Assembly: GCA_964057225.1 (NCBI GenBank) | Contig: CAXKVF010000088.1 | Span: 149,864-213,863, forward strand | Direction of reading: 5' to 3' | DNA: 64,000 bases | Source of the DNA: Auanema rhodensis | Lineage: Eukaryota; Nematoda; Chromadorea; Rhabditida; Rhabditidae | Shown: one piece after another, positions 49,301 to 63,500 of the stretch | Layout of the letters: every line of letters starts with the position of its first letter | Numbering within the stretch: the stretch's first letter is position 1 | Notes under the pieces: model-generated | Told to the model about the DNA's origin: nothing | The model's database searches: none | Seen by the model: only the letters and a program-made list of their open reading frames with translations | Program-made: the position numbers and the translations under genes

Positions 49301-49870
49301 TTCACGTGAAGCGAGTTACATACCAAGTGCACATCACGTGTACATTTAATTAGCATAAATTAAAGTTCACGTAAATTTCAAAGTCACGGTTACCATGCAC
49401 CAATATCAATAAAAATTTGTTTTTAGACTAATATGGACATGGAGAATCTAATTTTGAAAACCGTATCTCTTTATCTTTCACGTGAAGCGAGTTACATACC
49501 AAGTGCACATCACGTGTACATTTAATTAGCATAAATTAAAGTTCACGTAAATTTCAAAGTCATGGTTACCATGAACCAATATCAATAACAATTTGTTTTT
49601 AGACTAATATGGACATGGGCAATCTAATTTTGAAAACCGCATCTCTTTATCTTTCACGTGAAGCGAGTTACATACCAAGTGCACATCACGTGTACATTTA
49701 ATTAGCATAAATTAAAGTTCACGTAAATTTCAAAGTCATGGTTACCATGCACCAATATCAATAAAAATTTGTTTTTAGACTAATATGGACATGAGGAATC
49801 TAATTTTGAAAACCGCATCTTTTTATCTTTCACGTGAAGCGAGTTACATACCGAGTGCACATCACGTGTA
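46391..49870 (+). repeat. 7-monomer higher-order repeat, three tandem copies (1232 bp)
   Basis: This is the clearest higher-order array in the window. Each 1232-bp unit carries, in order, GTCGTGG/AATTCG (46391, 47623, 48855), CAATTAAAA (46768, 48000, 49232), GTCACGGTT (46921, 48153, 49385), CCGTATCTC and AATAACAATT (47123, 48355, 49587). The ATGAGGAATC and TACCGAGTG markers occur in copies 1 and 3 (2464 bp apart) but not in copy 2, which has ATGAAAATGG there. Local conversion or replacement inside one unit is implied. Confidence 0.92.
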
Positions 49871-50849
49871 CATTTAATTAGCATAAATTAAAGTTCACGT
49901 AAATTTCAAAGTCATGGTTACCATGCACCAATATCAATAAAAATTTGTTTTTAGACTAATATGGACATGGGGAATCTAATTTTGAAAACCGCATCTCTTC
50001 ATCTTTCACGTGAAGCGAGTTACATACCAAGTGCACATCACGTCTAAATTTAATTAGCATAAATTAAAGTTCACGAAAATTTCAAAGTCATGGTTACCAT
50101 GAACCAATATCAATAAAAATTTGTTTTTAGACTAATATGGACATGGGCAATCTAATTTTGAAAACCGCATCTCTTCATCTTTCACGTGAAGCGAGTTACA
50201 TACCAAGTGCACATCACGTGTACATTTAATTAGCATAAATTAAAGTTCACGTAAATTTCAAAGTCATGGTTACCATGCACCAATATCAATAAAAATTTGT
50301 TTTTAGACTAATATGGACATGGGGAATCTAATTTTGAAAACCGCATCTCTTCATCTTTCACGTGAAGCGAGTTACATACCAAGTGCACATCACGTGTACA
50401 TTTAATTAGCATAAATTAAAGTTCACGTAAATTTCAAAGTCATGGTTACCATGAACCAATATCAATAAAAATTTGTTTTTAGACTAATATGGACATGGGG
50501 AATCTAATGTTGAAAACCGCATCTCTTTATCTTTCACGTGAAGCGAGTTACATACCAAGTGCACATCACGTTTACAATTAATTAGCATAAATTAAAGTTC
50601 ACGTAAATTTCAAAGTCATGGTTACCATGAACCAATATCAATAAAAATTTGTTTTTAGACTAATATGGACATGGGGAATCTAATGTTGAAAACCGTATCT
50701 CTTTATCTTTCACGTGAAGCGAGTTACATACCAAGTGCACATCACGTGTACATTTAATTAGCATAAATTAAAGTTCACGTAAATTTCAAAGTCATGGTTA
50801 CCATGAACCAATATCAATAAAAATTTGTTTTTAGACTAATATGGACATG

Positions 50850-53800
50850 GGGAATCAAATTTTGAAAACCGCATCTCTTTATCTTTCACGTGAAGCGAGT
50901 TACATACCAAGTGCACATCACGTGTACATTTAATCAGCATAAATTAAAGTTCACGTAAATTTCAAAGTCATGGTTACCATGAACCAATATCAATACAAAT
51001 TTGTTTTTAGACTAATATGGACATGGGGAATCTAATTTTGAAAACCGCATCTCTTCATCTTTCACGTGAAGCGAGTTACATACCAAGTGCACATCACGTC
51101 TAAATTTAATTAGCATAAATTAAAGTTCACGAAAATTTCAAAGTCATGGTTACCATGAACCAATATCAATAAAAATTTGTTTTTAGACTAATATGGACAT
51201 GGGCAATCTAATTTTGAAAACCGCATCTCTTCATCTTTCACGTGAAGCGAGTTACATACCAAGTGCACATCACGTGTACATTTAATTAGCATAAATTAAA
51301 GTTCACGTAAATTTCAAAGTCATGGTTACCATGCACCAATATCAATAAAAATTTGTTTTTAGACTAATATGGACATGGGGAATCTAATTTTGAAAACCGC
51401 ATCTCTTCATCTTTCACGTGAAGCGAGTTACATACCAAGTGCACATCACGTGTACATTTAATTAGCATAAATTAAAGTTCACGTAAATTTCAAAGTCATG
51501 GTTACCATGCACCAATATCAATAAAAATTTGTTTTTAGACTAATATGGACATGGGGAATCAAATTTTGAAAACCGCATCTCTTTATCTTTCACGTGAAGC
51601 GAGTTACATACCAAGTGCACATCACGTGTACATTTAATCAGCATAAATTAAAGTTCACGTAAATTTCAAAGTCATGGTTACCATGAACCAATATCAATAC
51701 AAATTTGTTTTTAGACTAATATGGACATGGGGAATCTAATTTTGAAAACCGCATCTCTTTATCTTTCACGTGAAGCGAGTTACATACCAAGTGCACATCA
51801 CGTGTACATTTAATTAGCATAAATTAAAGTTCACGTAAATTTCAAAGTCATGGTTACCATGAACCAATATCAATAAAAATTTGTTTTTAGACTAATATGG
51901 ACATGGGGAATCAAATTTTGAAAACCGCATCTCTTTATCTTTCACGTGAAGCGAGTTACATACCAAGTGCACATCACGTGTACATTTAATCAGCATAAAT
52001 TAAAGTTCACGTAAATTTCAAAGTCATGGTTACCATGAACCAATATCAATACAAATTTGTTTTTAGACTAATATGGACATGGGGAATCTAATTTTAAAAA
52101 CCGCATCACTTTATCTTTCACGTGAAGCGAGTTACATACCAAGTGCACATCACGTGTACATTTAATTAGCATAAATTAAAGTTCACGTAAATTTCAAAGT
52201 CATGGTTACCATGCACCAATATCAATAAAAATTCGTTTTTAGACTAATATGGACATGGGGAATCTAATGTTGAAAACCGCATCTCTTTATCTTTCACGTG
52301 AAGCGAGTTACATACCAAGTGCACATCACGTGTACATTTAATTAGCATAAATTAAAGTTCACGTAAATTTCAAAGTCATGGTTACCATGCACCAATATCA
52401 ATAAAAATTTGTTTTTAGACTAATATGGACATGGGGAATCTAATGTTGAAAACCGCATCTCTTTATCTTTCACGTGAAGCGAGTTACATACCAAGTGCAC
52501 ATCACGTGTACATTTAATTAGCATAAATTAAAGTTCACGTAAATTTCAAAGTCATGGTTACCATGAACCAATATCAATAAAAATTTGTTTTTAGACTAAT
52601 ATGGACATGGGGAATCTAATTTTGAAAACCGCATCTCTTTATCTTTCACGTGAAGCGAGTTACATACCAAGTGCACATCACGTGTATATTTAATTAGCAT
52701 AAATTAAAGTTCACGTAAATTTCAAAGTCATGGTTACCATGCACCAATATCAATAAAAATTTGTTTTTAGACTAATATGGACATGGGGAATCTAATGTTG
52801 AAAACCGCATCTCTTTATCTTTCACGTGAAGCGAGTTACATACCAAGTGCACATCACGTGTACATTTAATTAGCATAAATTAAAGTTCACGTAAATTTCA
52901 AAGTCATGGTTACCATGAACCAATATCAATACAAATTTGTTTTTAGACTAATATGGACATGGGGAATCTAATTTTGAAAACCGCATCACTTTATCTTTCA
53001 CGTGAAGCGAGTTACATACCAAGTGCACATCACGTGTACATTTATTTAGCATAAATTAAAGTTCACGTAAATTTCAAAGTCATGGTTACCATGCACCAAT
53101 ATTAATAAAAATTTGTTTTTAGACTAATATGGACATGGGGAATCTAATGTTGAAAACCACATCTCTTTATCTTTCACGTGAAGCGAGTTACATACCAAGT
53201 GCACATCACGTGTACATTTAATTAGCATAAATTAAAGTTCACGTAAATTTCAAAGTCATGGTTACCATGCACCAATATCAATAAAAATTTGTTTTTACAC
53301 TAATGTGGACATGGGGAATCTAATGTTGAAAACCGCATCTCTTTATCTTTCACGTGAAGCGAGTTACATACCAAGTGCACATCACGTGTACATTTAATTA
53401 GCATAAATTAAAGTTCACGTAAATTTCAAAGTCATGGTTACCATGAACCAATATCAATAAAAATTTGATTTAGACTAATATGGACATGGGGAATCTAATT
53501 TTGAAAACCGCATCTCTTTATCTTTCACGTGAAGCGAGTTACATACCAAGTGCACATCACGTGTACATTTAATTAGCATAAATTAAAGTTCACGTAAATT
53601 TCAAAGTCATGGTTACCATGAACTAATATCAATAAAAATTTGTTTTTAGACTAATATGGACATGGGGAATCTAATTTTGAAAACCGCATCTCTTTATCTT
53701 TCACGTGAAGCGAGTTACATACCAAGTGCACATCACGTGTACATTTAATTAGCATAAATTAAAGTTCACGTAAATTTCAAAGTCATGGTTACCATGAACC

Positions 53801-56800
53801 AATATCAATAAAAATTTGTTTTTAGACTAATATGGACATGGGGAATCTAATTTTGAAAACCGCATCTCTTTATCTTTCACGTGAAGCGAGTTACATACCA
53901 AGTGCACATCACGTGTACATTTAATTAGCATAAATTAAAGTTCACGTAAAATTCAAAGTCATGGTTACCATGCACCAATATCAATAAAAATTTGTTTTTA
54001 GACTAATATGGACATGGGGAATCTAATTTTGAAAACCGCATCTCTTTATCTTTCACGTGAAGCGAGTTACATACCAAGTGCACATCACGTGTACATTTAA
54101 TTAGCATAAATTAAAGTTCACGTAAATTTCAAAGTCATGGTTACCATGCACCAATATCAATAAAAATTTGTTTTTAGACTAATATGGACATGGGGAATCT
54201 AATTTTGAAAACCGCATCTCTTTATCTTTCACGTGAAGCGAGTTACATACCAAGTGCACATCACGTGTACATTTAATTAGCATAAATTAAAGTTCACGTA
54301 AATTTCAAAGTCATGGTTACCATGAACCAATATCAATAAAAATTTGTTTTTAGACTAATATGGACATGGGGAATCTAATGTTGAAAACCGCATCTCTTTA
54401 TCTTTCACGTGAAGCGAGTTACATACCAAGTGCACATCACGTTTACAATTAATTAGCATAAATTAAAGTTCACGTAAATTTCAAAGTCATGGTTACCATG
54501 AACCAATATCAATAAAAATTTGTTTTTAGACTAATATGGACATGGGGAATCTAATGTTGAAAACCGTATCTCTTTATCTTTCACGTGAAGCGAGTTACAT
54601 ACCAAGTGCACATCACGTGTACATTTAATTAGCATAAATTAAAGTTCACGTAAATTTCAAAGTCATGGTTACCATGCACCAATATCAATAAAAATTTGTT
54701 TTTAGACTAATATGGACATGGGGAATCTAATTTTGAAAACCGCATCTCTTTATCTTTCACGTGAAGCGAGTTACATACCAAGTGCACATCACGTGTACAT
54801 TTAATTAGCATAAATTAAAGTTCACGTAAATTTCAAAGTCATGGTTACCATGAAGCAATATCAATAAAAATTTGTTTTTAGACTAATATGGACATGGGGA
54901 ATCTAATGTTGAAAACCGCATCTCTTTATCTTTCACGTGAAGCGAGTTACATACCAAGTGCACATCACGTTTACAATTAATTAGCATAAATTAAAGTTCA
55001 CGTAAATTTCAAAGTCATGGTTACCATGAACCAATATCAATAAAAATTTGTTTTTAGACTAATATGGACATGGGGAATCTAATGTTGAAAACCGTATCTC
55101 TTTATCTTTCACGTGAAGCGAGTTACATACCAAGTGCACATCACGTGTACATTTAATTAGCATAAATTAAAGTTCACGTAAATTTCATAGTCATGGTTAC
55201 CATGAACCAATATCAATAAAAATTTGTTTTTAGACTAATATGGACATGGGGAATCAAATTTTGAAAACCGCATCTCTTTATCTTTCACGTGAAGCGAGTT
55301 ACATACCAAGTGCACATCACGTGTACATTTAATCAGCATAAATTAAAGTTCACGTAAATTTCAAAGTCATGGTTACCATGAACCAATATCAATACAAATT
55401 TGTTTTTAGACTAATATGGACATGGGGAATCTAATTTTGAAAACCGCATCTCTTCATCTTTCACGTGAAGCGAGTTACATACCAAGTGCACATCACGTCT
55501 AAATTTAATTAGCATAAATTAAAGTTCACGAAAATTTCAAAGTCATGGTTACCATGAACCAATATCAATAAAAATTTGTTTTTAGACTAATATGGACATG
55601 GGCAATCTAATTTTGAAAACCGCATCTCTTCATCTTTCACGTGAAGCGAGTTACATACCAAGTGCACATCACGTGTACATTTAATTAGCATAAATTAAAG
55701 TTCACGTAAATTTCAAAGTCATGGTTACCATGAACCAATATCAATAAAAATTTGTTTTTAGACTAATATGGACATGGGGAATCTAATTTTGAAAACCGCA
55801 TCTCTTCATCTTTCACGTGAAGCGAGTTACATACCAAGTGCACATCACGTGTACATTTAATTAGCATAAATTAAAGTTCACGTAAATTTCAAAGTCATGA
55901 TTACCATGAACCAATATCAATAAAAATTTGTTTTTAGACTAATATGGACATGGGGAATCTAATTTTGAAAACCGCATCTCTTTATCTTTCACGTGAAGCG
56001 AGTTACATACCAAGTGCACATCACGTGTACATTTAATTAGCATAAATTAAAGTTCACGTAAATTTCAAAGTCATGGTTACCATGCACCAATATCAATAAA
56101 AATTTGTTTTTAGACTAATATGGACATGGGGAATCTAATTTTGAAAACCGCATCTCTTTATCTTTCACGTGAAGCGAGTTACATACCAAGTGCACATCAC
56201 GTGTACATTTAATTAGCATAAATTAAAGTTCACGTAAATTTCAAAGTCATGGTTACCATGAACCAATATCAATAAAAATTTGTTTTTAGACTAATATGGA
56301 CATGGGGAATCTAATTTTGAAAACCGCATCTCTTTATCTTTCACGTGAAGCGAGTTACATACCAAGTGCACATCACGTGTACATTTAATTAGCATAAATT
56401 AAAGTTCACGTAAATTTCAAAGTCATGGTTACCATGAACCAATATCAATAAAAATTTGTTTTTAGACTAATATGGACATGGGGAATCTAATGTTGAAAAC
56501 CGTATCTCTTTATCTTTCACGTGAAGCGAGTTACATACCAAGTGCACATCACGTGTACATTTAATTAGCATAAATTAAAGTTCACGTAAATTTCAAAGTC
56601 ATGGTTACCATGAACCAATATCAATAAAAATTTGTTTTTAGACTAATATGGACATGGGGAATCAAATTTTGAAAACCGCATCTCTTTATCTTTCACGTGA
56701 AGCGAGTTACATACCAAGTGCACATCACGTGTACATTTAATCAGCATAAATTAAAGTTCACGTAAATTTCAAAGTCATGGTTACCATGAACCAATATCAA

Positions 56801-58515
56801 TACAAATTTGTTTTTAGACTAATATGGACATGGGGAATCTAATTTTGAAAACCGCATCACTTTATCTTTCACGTGAAGCGAGTTACATACCAAGTGCACA
56901 TCACGTGTACATTTAATTAGCATAAATTAAAGTTCACGTAAATTTCAAAGTCATGGTTACCATGCACCAATATCAATAAAAATTTGTTTTTAGACTAATA
57001 TGGACATGGGGAATCTAATGTTGAAAACCGCATCTCTTTATCTTTCACGTGAAGCGAGTTACATACCAAGTGCACATCACGTGTACATTTAATTACCATA
57101 AATTAAAGTTCACGTAAATTTCAAAGTCATGGTTACCATGAACCAATATCAATAAAAATTTGTTTTTAGACTAATATGGACATGGGGAATCTAATTTTGA
57201 AAACCGCATCTCTTTATCTTTCACGTGAAGCGAGTTACATACCAAGTGCACATCACGTGTACATTTAATTAGCATAAATTAAAGTTCACGTAAATTTCAA
57301 AGTCATGGTTACCATGCACCAATATCAATAAAAATTTGTTTTTAGACTAATATGGACATGGGGAATCTAATGTTGAAAACCGCATCTCTTTATCTTTCAC
57401 GTGAAGCGAGTTACATACCAAGTGCACATCACGTGTACATTTAATTAGCATAAATTAAAGTTCACGTAAATTTCAAAGTCATGGTTACCATGAACCAATA
57501 TCAATACAAATTTGTTTTTAGACTAATATGGACATGGGGAATCTAATTTTGAAAACCGCATCACTTTATCTTTCACGTGAAGCGAGTTACATACCAAGTG
57601 CACATCACGTGTACATTTATTTAGCATAAATTAAAGTTCACGTAAATTTCAAAGTCATGGTTACCATGCACCAATATTAATAAAAATTTGTTTTTAGACT
57701 AATATGGACATGGGGAATCTAATGTTGAAAACCACATCTCTTTATCTTTCACGTGAAGCGAGTTACATACCAAGTGCACATCACGTGTACATTTAATTAG
57801 CATAAATTAAAGTTCACGTAAATTTCAAAGTCATGGTTACCATGCACCAATATCAATAAAAATTTGTTTTTACACTAATATGGACATGGGGAATCTAATG
57901 TTGAAAACCGCATCTCTTTATCTTTCACGTGAAGCGAGTTACATACCAAGTGCACATCACGTGTACATTTAATTAGCATAAATTAAAGTTCACGTAAATT
58001 TCAAAGTCATGGTTACCATGAACCAATATCAATAAAAATTTGATTTAGACTAATATGGACATGGGGAATCTAATTTTGAAAACCGCATCTCTTTATCTTT
58101 CACGTGAAGCGAGTTACATACCAAGTGCACATCACGTGTACATTTAATTAGCATAAATTAAAGTTCACGTAAATTTCAAAGTCATGGTTACCATGAACTA
58201 ATATCAATAAAAATTTGTTTTTAGACTAATATGGACATGGGGAATCTAATTTTGAAAACCGCATCTCTTTATCTTTCACGTGAAGCGAGTTACATACCAA
58301 GTGCACATCACGTGTACATTTAATTAGCATAAATTAAAGTTCACGTAAATTTCAAAGTCATGGTTACCATGAACCAATATCAATAAAAATTTGTTTTTAG
58401 ACTAATATGGACATGGGGAATCTAATTTTGAAAACCGCATCTCTTTATCTTTCACGTGAAGCGAGTTACATACCAAGTGCACATCACGTGTACATTTAAT
58501 TAGCATAAATTAAAG
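50850..58515 (+). repeat. 26/27-monomer duplication with a shared 1-bp deletion
   Basis: The rare TTTGATTTAGAC (one base deleted, one changed) occurs at 53466 and 58041, 4575 bp apart (26 x 176 minus 1). CATTTATTTAGC (about 53039/57614), ATATTAATAAA (about 53099/57674), AACCACATC, TTTTTACACTAAT and GAACTAATATC recur at the same offset. The copies span about 51.85-53.94 kb and 56.60-58.52 kb, with one extra monomer in the first. The linked set CAAATTTTG, AATCAGC and AATACAAATT also appears near 50.86, 51.56, 51.91, 55.25 and 56.66 kb, and CACGTTTACAATT at 50570, 54441 and 54969. Amplification here was repeated. Confidence 0.88.
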
Positions 58516-58679
58516 TTCACGTAAATTTCAAAGTCATGGTTACCATGAAGCAATATCAATAAAAATTTGTTTTTAGACTAATATGGACATGGGGAATCTA
58601 ATTTTGAAAACCGCATCTCTTTATCTTTCACGTGAAGCGAGTTACATACCAAGTGCACATCACGTGTACATTTAATTAG

Positions 58680-61600
58680 CATTAATTAAAGTTCACGTAA
58701 ATTTCAAAGTCATGGTTACCATGAAGCAATATCAATAAAAATTTGTTTATAGACTAATATGGACATGGGGAATCTAATTTTGAAAACCGCATCTCTTTAT
58801 CTTTCACGTGAAGCGAGTTACATACCAAGTGCACATCACGTGTACATTTAATTAGCATAAATTAAAGTTCACGTAAATTTCAAAGTCATGGTTACCATGA
58901 ACCAATATCAATAAAAATTTGTTTTTAGACTAATATGGACATGGGGAATCTAATTTTGAAAACCGCATCTCTTTATCTTTCACGTGAAGCGAGTTACATA
59001 CCAAGTGCACATCACGTGTACATTTAATTAGCATAAATTAAAGTTCACGTAAATTTCAAAGTCATGGTTACCATGCACCAATATCAATAAAAATTTGTTT
59101 TTAGACTAATATGGACATGGGGAATCTAATTTTGAAAACCGCATCTCTTTATCTTTCACGTGAAGCGAGTTACATACCAAGTGCACATCACGTGTACATT
59201 TAATTAGCATAAATTAAAGTTCACGTAAATTTCAAAGTCATGGTTACCATGAACCAATATCAATAAAAATTTGTTTTTAGACTAATATGGACATGGGGAA
59301 TCTAATTTTGAAAACCGCATCTCTTTATCTTTCACGTGAAGCGAGTTACATACCAAGTGCACATCACGTGTACATTTAATTAGCATAAATTAAAGTTCAC
59401 GTAAAATTCAAAGTCATGGTTACCATGCACCAATATCAATAAAAATTTGTTTTTAGACTAATATGGACATGGGGAATCTAATTTTGAAAACCGCATCTCT
59501 TTATCTTTCACGTGAAGCGAGTTACATACCAAGTGCACATCACGTGTACATTTAATTAGCATAAATTAAAGTTCACGTAAATTTCAAAGTCATGGTTACC
59601 ATGAACCAATATCAATAAAAATTTGTTTTTAGACTAATATGGACATGGGGAATCTAATTTTGAAAACCGCATCTCTTTATCTTTCACGTGAAGCGAGTTA
59701 CATACCAAGTGCACATCACGTGTACATTTAATTAGCATAAATTAAAGTTCACGTAAATTTCAAAGTCATGGTTACCATGAACCAATATCAATAAAAATTT
59801 GTTTTTAGACTAATATGGACATGGGGAATCTAATTTTGAAAACCGCATCTCTTTATCTTTCACGTGAAGCGAGTTACATACCAAGTGCACATCACGTGTA
59901 CATTTAATTAGCATAAATTAAAGTTCACGTAAATTTCAAAGTCATGGTTACCATGAAGCAATATCAATAAAAATTTGTTTTTAGACTAATATGGACATGG
60001 GGAATCTAATTTTGAAAACCGCATCTCTTTATCTTTCACGTGAAGCGAGTTACATACCAAGTGCACATCACGTGTACATTTAATTAGCATAAATTAAAGT
60101 TCACGTAAATTTCAAAGTCATGGTTACCATGAACCAATATCAATAAAAATTTGTTTTTAGACTAATATGGACATGGGGAATCTAATTTTGAAAACCGCAT
60201 CTCTTTATCTTTCACGTGAAGCGAGTTACATAGCAAGTGCACATCACGTGTACATTTAATTAGCATTAATTAAAGTTCACGTAAATTTCAAAGTCATGGT
60301 TACCATGAAGCAATATCAATAAAAATTTGTTTATAGACTAATATGGACATGGGGAATCTAATTTTGAAAACCGCATCTCTTTATCTTTCACGTGAAGCGA
60401 GTTACATACCAAGTGCACATCACGTGTACATTTAATTAGCATAAATTAAAGTTCACGTAAATTTCAAAGTCATGGTTACCATGAACCAATATCAATAAAA
60501 ATTTGTTTTTAGACTAATATGGACATGGGGAATCTAATTTTGAAAACCGCATCTCTTTATCTTTCACGTGAAGCGAGTTACATAGCAAGTGCACATCACG
60601 TGTACATTTAATTAGCATTAATTAAAGTTCACGTAAATTTCAAAGTCATGGTTACCATGAAGCAATATCAATAAAAATTTGTTTATAGACTAATATGGAC
60701 ATGGGGAATCTAATTTTGAAAACCGCATCTCTTTATCTTTCACGTGAAGCGAGTTACATACCAAGTGCACATCACGTGTACATTTAATTAGCATAAATTA
60801 AAGTTCACGTAAATTTCAAAGTCATGGTTACCATGAACCAATATCAATAAAAATTTGTTTTTAGACTAATATGGACATGGGGAATCTAATTTTGAAAACC
60901 GCATCTCTTTATCTTTCACGTGAAGCGAGTTACATACCAAGTGCACATCACGTGTACATTTAATTAGCATAAATTAAAGTTCACGTAAATTTCAAAGTCA
61001 TGGTTACCATGAACCAATATCAATAACAATTTGTTTTTAGACTAATATGGACATGGGGAATCTAATTTTGAAAACCGCATCTCTTTATCTTTCACGTGAA
61101 GCGAGTTACATACCAAGTGCACATCACGTGTACATTTAATTAGCATAAATTAAAGTTCACGTAAATTTCAAAGTCATGGTTACCATGAACCAATATCAAT
61201 AAAAATTTGTTTTTAGACTAATATGGACATGGGGAATCTTATTTTGAAAACCGCATCTCTTTATCTTTCACGTGAAGCGAGTTACATACCAAGTGCACAT
61301 CACGTGTACATTTAATTAGCATAAATTAAAGTTCACGTAAATTTCAAAGTCATGGTTACCATGAAGCAATATCAATAAAAATTTGTTTTTAGACTAATAT
61401 GGACATGGGGAATCTAATTTTGAAAACCGCATCTCTTTATCTTTCACGTGAAGCGAGTTACATAGCAAGTGCACATCACGTGTACATTTAATTAGCATTA
61501 ATTAAAGTTCACGTAAATTTCAAAGTCATGGTTACCATGAAGCAATATCAATAAAAATTTGTTTATAGACTAATATGGACATGGGGAATCTAATTTTGAA

Positions 61601-63500
61601 AACCGCATCTCTTTATCTTTCACGTGAAGCGAGTTACATACCAAGTGCACATCACGTGTACATTTAATTAGCATAAATTAAAGTTCACGTAAATTTCAAA
61701 GTCATGGTTACCATGAACCAATATCAATAAAAATTTGTTTTTAGACTAATATGGACATGGGGAATCTAATTTGAAAACCGCATCTCTTTATCTTTCACGT
61801 GAAGCGAGTTACAATACCAAGTGCACATCACGTGTACATTTAATTAGCATAAATTAAAGTTCACGTAAATTTCAAAGTCATGGTTACCATGAACCAATAT
61901 CAATAAAAATTTGTTTTTAGACTAATATGGACATGGGGAATCTAATTTTGAAAACCGCATCTCTTTATCTTTCACGTGAAGCGAGTTACATACCAAGTGC
62001 ACATCACGTGTACATTTAATTAGCATAAATTAAAGTTTCACGTAAATTTCAAAGTCATGGTTACCATGAACCAATATCAATAAAAATTTGTTTTTAGACT
62101 AATATGGACATGGGGAATCTAATTTGAAAACCGATCTCTTTATCTTTCACGTGAAGCGAGTTACATACCAAGTGCACATCACGTGTACATTTAATTAGCA
62201 TAAATTAAAGTTCACGTAAATTTCAAAGTCATGGTTACCATGAACCAATATCAATAACAATTTGTTTTTAGACTAATATGGACATGGGGAATCTAATTTT
62301 GAAAACCGCATCTCTTTATCTTTCACGTGAAGCGAGTTACATAGCAAGTGCACATCACGTGTACATTTAATTAGCATTAATTAAAGTTCACGTAAATTTC
62401 AAAGTCATGGTTACCATGAAGCAATATCAATAAAAATTTGTTTATAGACTAATATGGACATGGGGAATCTAATTTTGAAAACCGCATCTCTTTATCTTTC
62501 ACGTGAAGCGAGTTACATACCAAGTGCACATCACGTGTACATTTAATTAGCCATAAATTAAAGTTCACGTAAATTTCAAGTCATGGTTACCATGAAGCAA
62601 TATCAATAAAAATTTGTTTTTAGACTAATATGGACATGGGGAATCTAATTTTGAAAACCGCATCTCTTTATCTTTCACGTGAAGCGAGTTACATAGCAAG
62701 TGCACATCACGTGTACATTTAATTAGCATTAATTAAAGTTCACGTAAATTTCAAAGTCATGGTTACCATGAAGCAATATCAATAAAAATTTGTTTATAGA
62801 CTAATATGGACATGGGGAATCTAATTTGAAACCGCATCTCTTTATCTTTCACGTGAAGCGAGTTACATACCAAGTGCACATCACGTGTACATTTAATTAG
62901 CATAAATTAAAGTTCACGTAAATTTCAAAGTCATGGTTACCATGAAACCAATATCAATAAAAATTTGTTTTTAGACTAATATGGACATGGGGAATCTAAT
63001 TTTGAAACCGCATCTCTTTATCTTTCACGTGAAGCGAGTTACATACCAAGTGCACATCACGTGTACATTTAATTAGCATAAATTAAAGTTCACGTAAATT
63101 TCAAAGTCATGGTTAACCATGAACAATATCAATAACAATTTGTTTTTAGACTAATATGGACATGGGGAATCTAATTTTGAAACCGCATCTCTTTATCTTT
63201 CACGTGAAGCGAGTTACATACCAAGTGCACATCACGTGTACATTTAATTAGCATAAATTAAAGTTCACGTAAATTTCAAAGTCATGGTTACCATGAAGCA
63301 ATCTCAATAAAAATTTGTTTTTAGACTAATATGGACATGGGGAATCTATTTTGAAACCGCATCTCTTTATCTTTCACGTGAAGCGAGTTACATAGCAAGT
63401 GCACATCACGTGGTACATTTAATTAGCATAAAATTAAAGTTCACGTAAATTTCAAAGTCATGGTTACCATGAAGCAATATCAATAAAAATTGTTTATAGA
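58680..63500 (+). repeat. Subfamily marked by TAGCAAGTG, CATTAATTAAAG and GTTTATAGAC
   Basis: Monomers with TACATAGCAAGTG, then AGCATTAATTAAAG, GAAGCAAT and GTTTATAGAC occur at 60231, 60583, 61463, 62342 and 62694 (spacings of 2, 5, 5 and 2 monomers). Partial forms lie near 58681 and 63391. The haplotype is confined to this end of the window, so it is a recently and locally amplified lineage. Confidence 0.85.
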
